From Tipula vernalis (lineage: Eukaryota > Arthropoda > Insecta > Diptera > Tipulidae), in assembly GCA_958295665.1 (NCBI GenBank), contig OY282559.1, positions 136,364,241 through 136,428,240 of the forward strand: 64,000 bases of DNA, read 5' to 3'. Under the pieces are notes generated by a model. It was not told where the DNA came from. It searched no databases and saw only the letters and a program-made list of their open reading frames with translations. Of the stretch, positions 59,365-64,000 are shown one piece after another (the first letter of the stretch is position 1; every line of letters starts with the position of its first letter). The translations under genes and the position numbers were made by a program.

Positions 59365-59622
59365 TGTAGGAAAAGTTTTGATTCACCAAGAAAAATAAAA
59401 CACAAATCGAATAAACTAAACTTGAATATCATTGTTTTATTTCTCGAAAAAAATAAAAATATAATTAACACACAAAATGTTTTTGACTCGTCTTCTCGAG
59501 ATATGTTATCAGTCTGCCCATACCACTGTACATTTTTTGTACAGGTAATTATAAACCATATTTTTTACAACTACATTTGCATCTTCTGTGTATCAATAGG
59601 GTGACACACAAATCATTCTACA
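59365..59622 (-). repeat. gypsy F right LTR (5' LTR), complete
   Basis: 258 bp from TGTAGG to CTACA, adjoining the primer-binding site inside and TATA outside. On the minus strand it should carry the promoter and polyadenylation signals. Confidence 0.85.
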
Positions 59623-59632
59623 TATATATATA

Positions 59633-61287
59633 CAGTGAGTCACAGTGAAAATAGTCCACTCATTTTGTTGGGGAAATAATTAAAATTCAGTCAAAATTTC
59701 AAATTCAACAAAAACGAAAAAATAAGCATTTTATTTCAAATTCAATCGGGAATGATAGAAACATCAGTTATAGCAATATAAATATAATATAGTAAAAAAA
59801 AATTAAAAAATCTAAAATAATATTGGAATTCATATCACAGTGAAAATCGTCCAGTGGACCATTACGATTCAAATTTTAATATAAAATCCAATTTCAATTA
59901 CAATTTTATTATAAAATTAATGTTTTGTAGCAAGCCCCTTATTTTTCCTAACAGCTGCCAATCTCCTAGGCATTGATCTTACTAGATTTTCCGTATAATT
60001 TACCGAAATTTTCGCCCATTCTTGTTGTAGTGCGATTTTAAGCGACTCCTTGTCTGTAATTGTATATTTTCGTATATTCACTTCCAATATGTGCCATAAA
60101 TTCTCTATGACATTTAAGTTGGGTGATTGTAAAGGAGTTTTTATAACGTTTGGGCAGTTTCTTTGTAGCCATTCTCATACTATTATAGCAGTGTGTTTTG
60201 GGTCATTGTCCTGGTAAAAATTATAATTGTTCGATATTCCTAGTTTGACAGCACTTTGTTTCAAATTATTTTTTAAAATATTTAAATACATCATTTTATC
60301 CATATTCCCTTCTATAAAATGCAAATTCCCCACACCAGCAGCTGACATACACCCCCATACCATTACACTGCCACCGCCAAATTTGACTGTCCCGCGCATA
60401 TTTTTTTCTTTGAGCTCTTGATTAGCTGTTCTCCACACGTTTACACGCCCATCACTTCCATAAATATTATATTTACGTTCATCACTGAAAATCACGGTTT
60501 TCCAGAATTCAAAATCCTTATCCTGGTACTCTTTGACAAATTTATTTTTTATAGCTACATTTTTCTTCGAAACAAATGGCTTCTTACGAGCAATTCTACC
60601 ATGTAAACCGTGCTTCCTCAATATTCTACGTATAGTTTCAGTATTTGCTGTTTTTCCTAAATATTTCTCTGCTTCAACTGCAAGTTTTGGAGCACTCATC
60701 ATAGGATTTATTTTGATTTTTCTTACCAACCAGCGTTCATCGGCATCGTTGTATATTTTTTTTGATGATTTCTTTTTTTTATTTTCGGTTCTACCATTTT
60801 TTTTGTAACGGTTTATAATTCCTTGAATTGATGTTCGTGGTTTACAAATTATTTTTGCAATTTCGTATTGACTTTTCCCGTTTTTATAATGATTTATAAC
60901 AATTTTTCGCAAATCTACGCATGATTGCTTTGTGGGAGCCATTTGGTTCAAAAGTGAACTATTCACGACTAACTTTTGAAATAGAATGATCGAGAAATTG
61001 AAATTTGTCAAATAAAAAATAAATGTCGGTTGTAGTCGGATGGTTTCGTTAAGAATATATAACAAAATAACAAATGGACGATTTTGACTGTGATGTAGTT
61101 TAACACATATTTACGCAACGAAGCAAATTTAAGTAAATATATGTGTTACTTCTCAAGTTTGCGTAAATAAAGTAATAGTATACATGTATATGAAAGTAAA
61201 AATTGACCTAATTATGTAGTATACTGTATTATTTAGACAATGTAACAAAATGAATTTTTTGGAGTGGACTATTTTCAATGTGACTCA

Positions 61288-61290
<3 letters not shown>
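59633..61290 (-). mobile_element. Tc1-like DNA transposon with IR/DR ends
   Basis: Terminal repeats begin CAGTGAGTCACAGTGAAAAT on the left and CAGTGAGTCACATTGAAAAT inward from the right, continuing AGTCCACTC (28 of 29 match). The TA dinucleotide is duplicated at 59631-59632 and 61291-61292. A second, shorter copy of the motif lies about 200 bp inside each end (CACAGTGAAAATCGTCCA near 59,838; inverted TGGACGATTTTGACTGTG near 61,078), the IR/DR layout of Paris/Minos/Sleeping Beauty-type elements. One transposase gene is on the minus strand with a single premature stop. Confidence 0.88.
59917..60942 (-). pseudogene. Tc1-like transposase with one premature TGA
   Basis: The frame from ATG at 60942 (MAPTKQSCVDLRKIV) to TAA at 59917-59919 would be 341 residues, the usual length. 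The paired helix-turn-helix DNA-binding region has SQYEIAKIICKPRTSIQGII and SAPKLAVEAEKYLGKTANTE. Catalytic residues are VIFSDERKY (Asp), FYQDNDPKHTA (Asp) and SPNLNVIENLW (Glu, 34 residues on: DD34E). The only lesion is TGA at 60175-60177, between the second Asp and the Glu. An upstream in-frame ATG at 61065 is less likely the start because it lies in the internal repeat region. The enzyme would excise and reinsert the element at TA. Confidence 0.88.
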
Positions 61291-61357
<67 letters not shown>

Positions 61358-61359
61358 TT

Positions 61360-61448
<89 letters not shown>

Positions 61449-61481
61449 TTATATATATATATATATATACAATATATATAT

Positions 61482-61542
<61 letters not shown>
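61291..61542. repeat. (TA)n microsatellite, right part
   Basis: About 250 bp of near-pure TA following the Tc1-like element directly. It is probably the right half of the array at 56108-56434. Confidence 0.95.
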
Positions 61543-61544
<2 letters not shown>

Positions 61545-64000
61545 AAACTCAAAGTTATTAAGAAAATTTAAGATGTTAACCACCATTTTTATGTAAGCAG
61601 TCAAGTTTTGCCTAATTTACTAATGCAGAAATATAGTACAGAGAACAACTAATATTATCCTGAAACATAATAAAAAAAAATCAAAATAAAAATAAATATT
61701 TTCCATTTGAAGAACCAAAATCTCCTTTTTCTCTATTTCCAAAAAAAATTAACGAAGTGGAAACTGTTTATAACCAAAAAAAAAAAATATCTTTTTTATT
61801 TTTGGAAAATGTAAGTTTGCCATTAAATTTTCCTTTTTGAAAATTTATCCTTTTTCTCAATTTACTTAAAATATTTCCTTAAACTGCTAAACATGCCTCC
61901 TTTCGTCCTTTTACTAAATTAATATTTGCTATCTTCCCCAAAAAAAAAACTGGTTTTGTTTATTTATTAAATTATTTATGACCCTTTCATTTCGATATAC
62001 TATACATAAAACTAAAAGTAGTGGAAAAATGATAAATGTTTAAACAAATTTTCCTGATTTTCTGTTCTTTTTGTGTAATTAAGGAAATTTATTGTTATTC
62101 GCAGCTTTTATCTGTTAATTGAACAAAATGGTATAAAAACTATTTGTATATGTGTCTATATGTTTGCAGTTTTAATATTTAATTGAAAAAAATTTGCAAG
62201 TTCCGTCATGCTGCGTTCCAAATAAAATATTCGACGAAACGTAAATTACTGGATTTGACACATCATATAAGTTTATATACCGGTAGTTCTTAATTTATGT
62301 GCCGCGGAACCTCTGCTGATAAAGTGACTTACTTTCTGCCCTTTTGTGGATCCATAATAAGGCAAAGTGTAAAAAAACACTGAATTATGAAATGTGATAA
62401 ATTTTGGTAAATGAGTTGTAAATAAATAATATTGGACCCCTAACTTTTTTGTTTTTTTTTCGCCCATGTGTAATTATTAAATCAACATTCAAGCCATTTT
62501 TAATTTTTTTTTTTTTTTTGTTTATAAATCTTGATAAAGAAAACTCATTTAAAAACTTTTTTTTTTTTCGTCGAATATAATCCACCCATTTTCCTACATA
62601 CGTAATGCCATTTTTCCTAAACAAAAAATCTGGCACCATCATTGTTTGTATGGTTTGGTCATATGTTTAAGTGCTATGTATAGGCATATTATTAATACAC
62701 ACATAGAATATATAATGTGTGTATGTGTGTGTGTGTGTAACGATAAAATAATAATAAGACGATGGAAAACAATCATAAATTAATCCCCCTTTACTCATTT
62801 GTTTTTTTTTGTTTGGTAATTTTCATTATATACATATAATACAATTCCAAATTCTCATTCATTTTCCTCTGTTTGTTATACAGAACCAAATGTCCTCCTC
62901 TCCATTTTTACATTATCAAGACACATTAAATCTTAATTTAATTCGAAAACAGAAGTTTTCGGTATTTAAAAAAAAAATTTTGTTGTGTTCAGTTTCGACA
63001 CATCTAAGAAGCCAGAATGGATATGAAAATGATGTGTGGTATTGTAGGTTGGTCTGAATATTTTAGTCAATTGTTGAGTAATAAATGTATAAAGTATTAT
63101 TTTGTATGTTGAGAAAACCAAACTAGATTCACGGTCGAATTTATTAATCTCGTGTTAACTTGGTAGCGGCGACGGTTGGTTGGTCGATACCATGCAAATT
63201 CAATAATATGTAATGATCGTTATTACGGAAATTTATCGCACACGGAATTTGTTTTGTTTTCCCCATAACCATAAGAATACCTAATAACCTTATTACTGAA
63301 CAAAAGACAGAAAAACCTTTTTAATATTAATATTCCCTTAGAAATAACAAATTATTTCAAATATTATCTTAGTAGATTTTGGTATAATTAATTTTTACTT
63401 TTAAAAGAGTTATTCCGCGTGCGATATATTTCTCTGTGCGTATAAAAATAATTGCAGTAGTAGAAAAGTATTGTATCAACTCGCTTGTAATGATTATTAC
63501 TCATTCGGATAATTACGAATTTTCGAATATTTTTATTTCGGATTTTAACTAGATCATAAGAAAATGTTGCGAGAATCATCAAAATTCTAATTTTTACAAC
63601 GCCGAAAATGGTCGGAATTTACATATTTTTTTAAAATATTCCATAAATCATCTCATTCCATAGGTACCTGAAATTAAACACTGATTTTGATAAATAGTTT
63701 TTAAAGACAACTGATAAATAATAAACTAAACCAAGATGGCCGCTTAATACTTGCCCAATACGGCTTTGGAAAATCGAACCTCAGAGTTAGTCATTTCCAG
63801 TTTTTTAAAAATTCGCTTTACGTGGAACGTGAAGATATAAGCTTAGCACCTATAAAAAGGGTGTTTCATAGCTCGAGGCGAAAAATAAAAAGAGTAGCTT
63901 GGTCAATTTCATGAACAAGTCCACTTTACCCATACTCCCGGAAATTGTCTATTACTTACATATAAATTGCATTTGAAAATCTTGTGAATGCCTCTTGTTC
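61543..64000. other. AT-rich stretch, no recognised gene
   Basis: Poly-A and poly-T runs, (GT)n near 62,720, and small frames of 60-110 codons without family features. No transposon domain was seen on either strand. It is compatible with intronic or intergenic host DNA. Confidence 0.5.

Larger units (their letters stand above)
56435..59622 (-). mobile_element. Ty3/gypsy element F, internally deleted, inserted in a TA repeat
   Basis: The complete right LTR (59365-59622, 258 bp, TGTAG...CTACA) and the terminal 84 bp of the left LTR (56435-56518) bracket gag, protease and RT. TATA lies immediately outside both ends (56431-56434 and 59623-59626), the expected 4-bp duplication. RNase H, integrase and most of the left LTR are missing through one deletion with its junction near 56,519. 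Gag wording relates it to gypsy C. Confidence 0.85.

Overview
The window is eukaryotic. Spliced genes, long (TA)n arrays, AT-rich spacers and a dense mix of arthropod-type transposable elements point to an insect, most likely a fly (Diptera); the species cannot be read from the sequence. No host gene is securely visible. Almost every recognisable coding stretch belongs to a transposon. Nearly all retrotransposon and Helitron copies are decayed, while two DNA transposons (a piggyBac and a PIF/Harbinger) keep intact coding capacity.

Layout. 1-10,045: a decayed Ty3/gypsy element (minus strand), split twice: by a full-length Loa-clade non-LTR retrotransposon (63-5622, 11-bp target duplication) inside RT, and by a piggyBac element (6893-9639, TTAG duplication) inside gag. 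11,770-13,300: BEL/Pao pol remnant (+). 13,930-14,600: gypsy RT/RNase H remnant (-). 14,724-15,560 and 17,084-17,330: a split jockey-like remnant (+), separated by unexplained sequence and a foldback-like inverted array (16,757-17,083). 19,560-21,790: gypsy remnant B (+). 25,490-28,760: gypsy remnant C (-). 29,342-29,930: (TA)n array. 30,323-33,134: gypsy remnant D (-), with LTR remnants and of the same clade as B. 33,561-34,382: mariner-like remnant. 34,758-38,720: Helitron remnant lacking the helicase Walker motifs. 41,808-42,010: BEL/Pao tail fragment (-). 42,062-51,540: errantivirus-like gypsy E (+) carrying an intact two-gene PIF/Harbinger (43,598-47,467, ATA duplication). 51,690-54,030: BEL/Pao remnant (+). 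54,051-54,575: second foldback-like inverted array. 56,040-61,542: a (CT)n/(TA)n microsatellite apparently split by gypsy F (56,435-59,622, TATA duplication) and by a Tc1-like element (59,633-61,290, TA duplication).

The stretches 21.8-25.4, 38.7-41.8, 54.6-56.0 and 61.5-64.0 kb are AT-rich, non-coding looking and could be intergenic or intronic host DNA. Two short splice-bounded reading frames (17,520-17,577 minus; about 23,694-23,775 plus) are the only weak hints of host exons.

Relative ages can be read from the nesting. Gypsy A had apparently already lost part of RT and gained a gag stop before Loa and piggyBac landed. PIF is younger than gypsy E. Tc1 and gypsy F both used the same kind of TA-repeat target. 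Coordinates of decayed elements are approximate unless a target duplication or terminal repeat fixes them.
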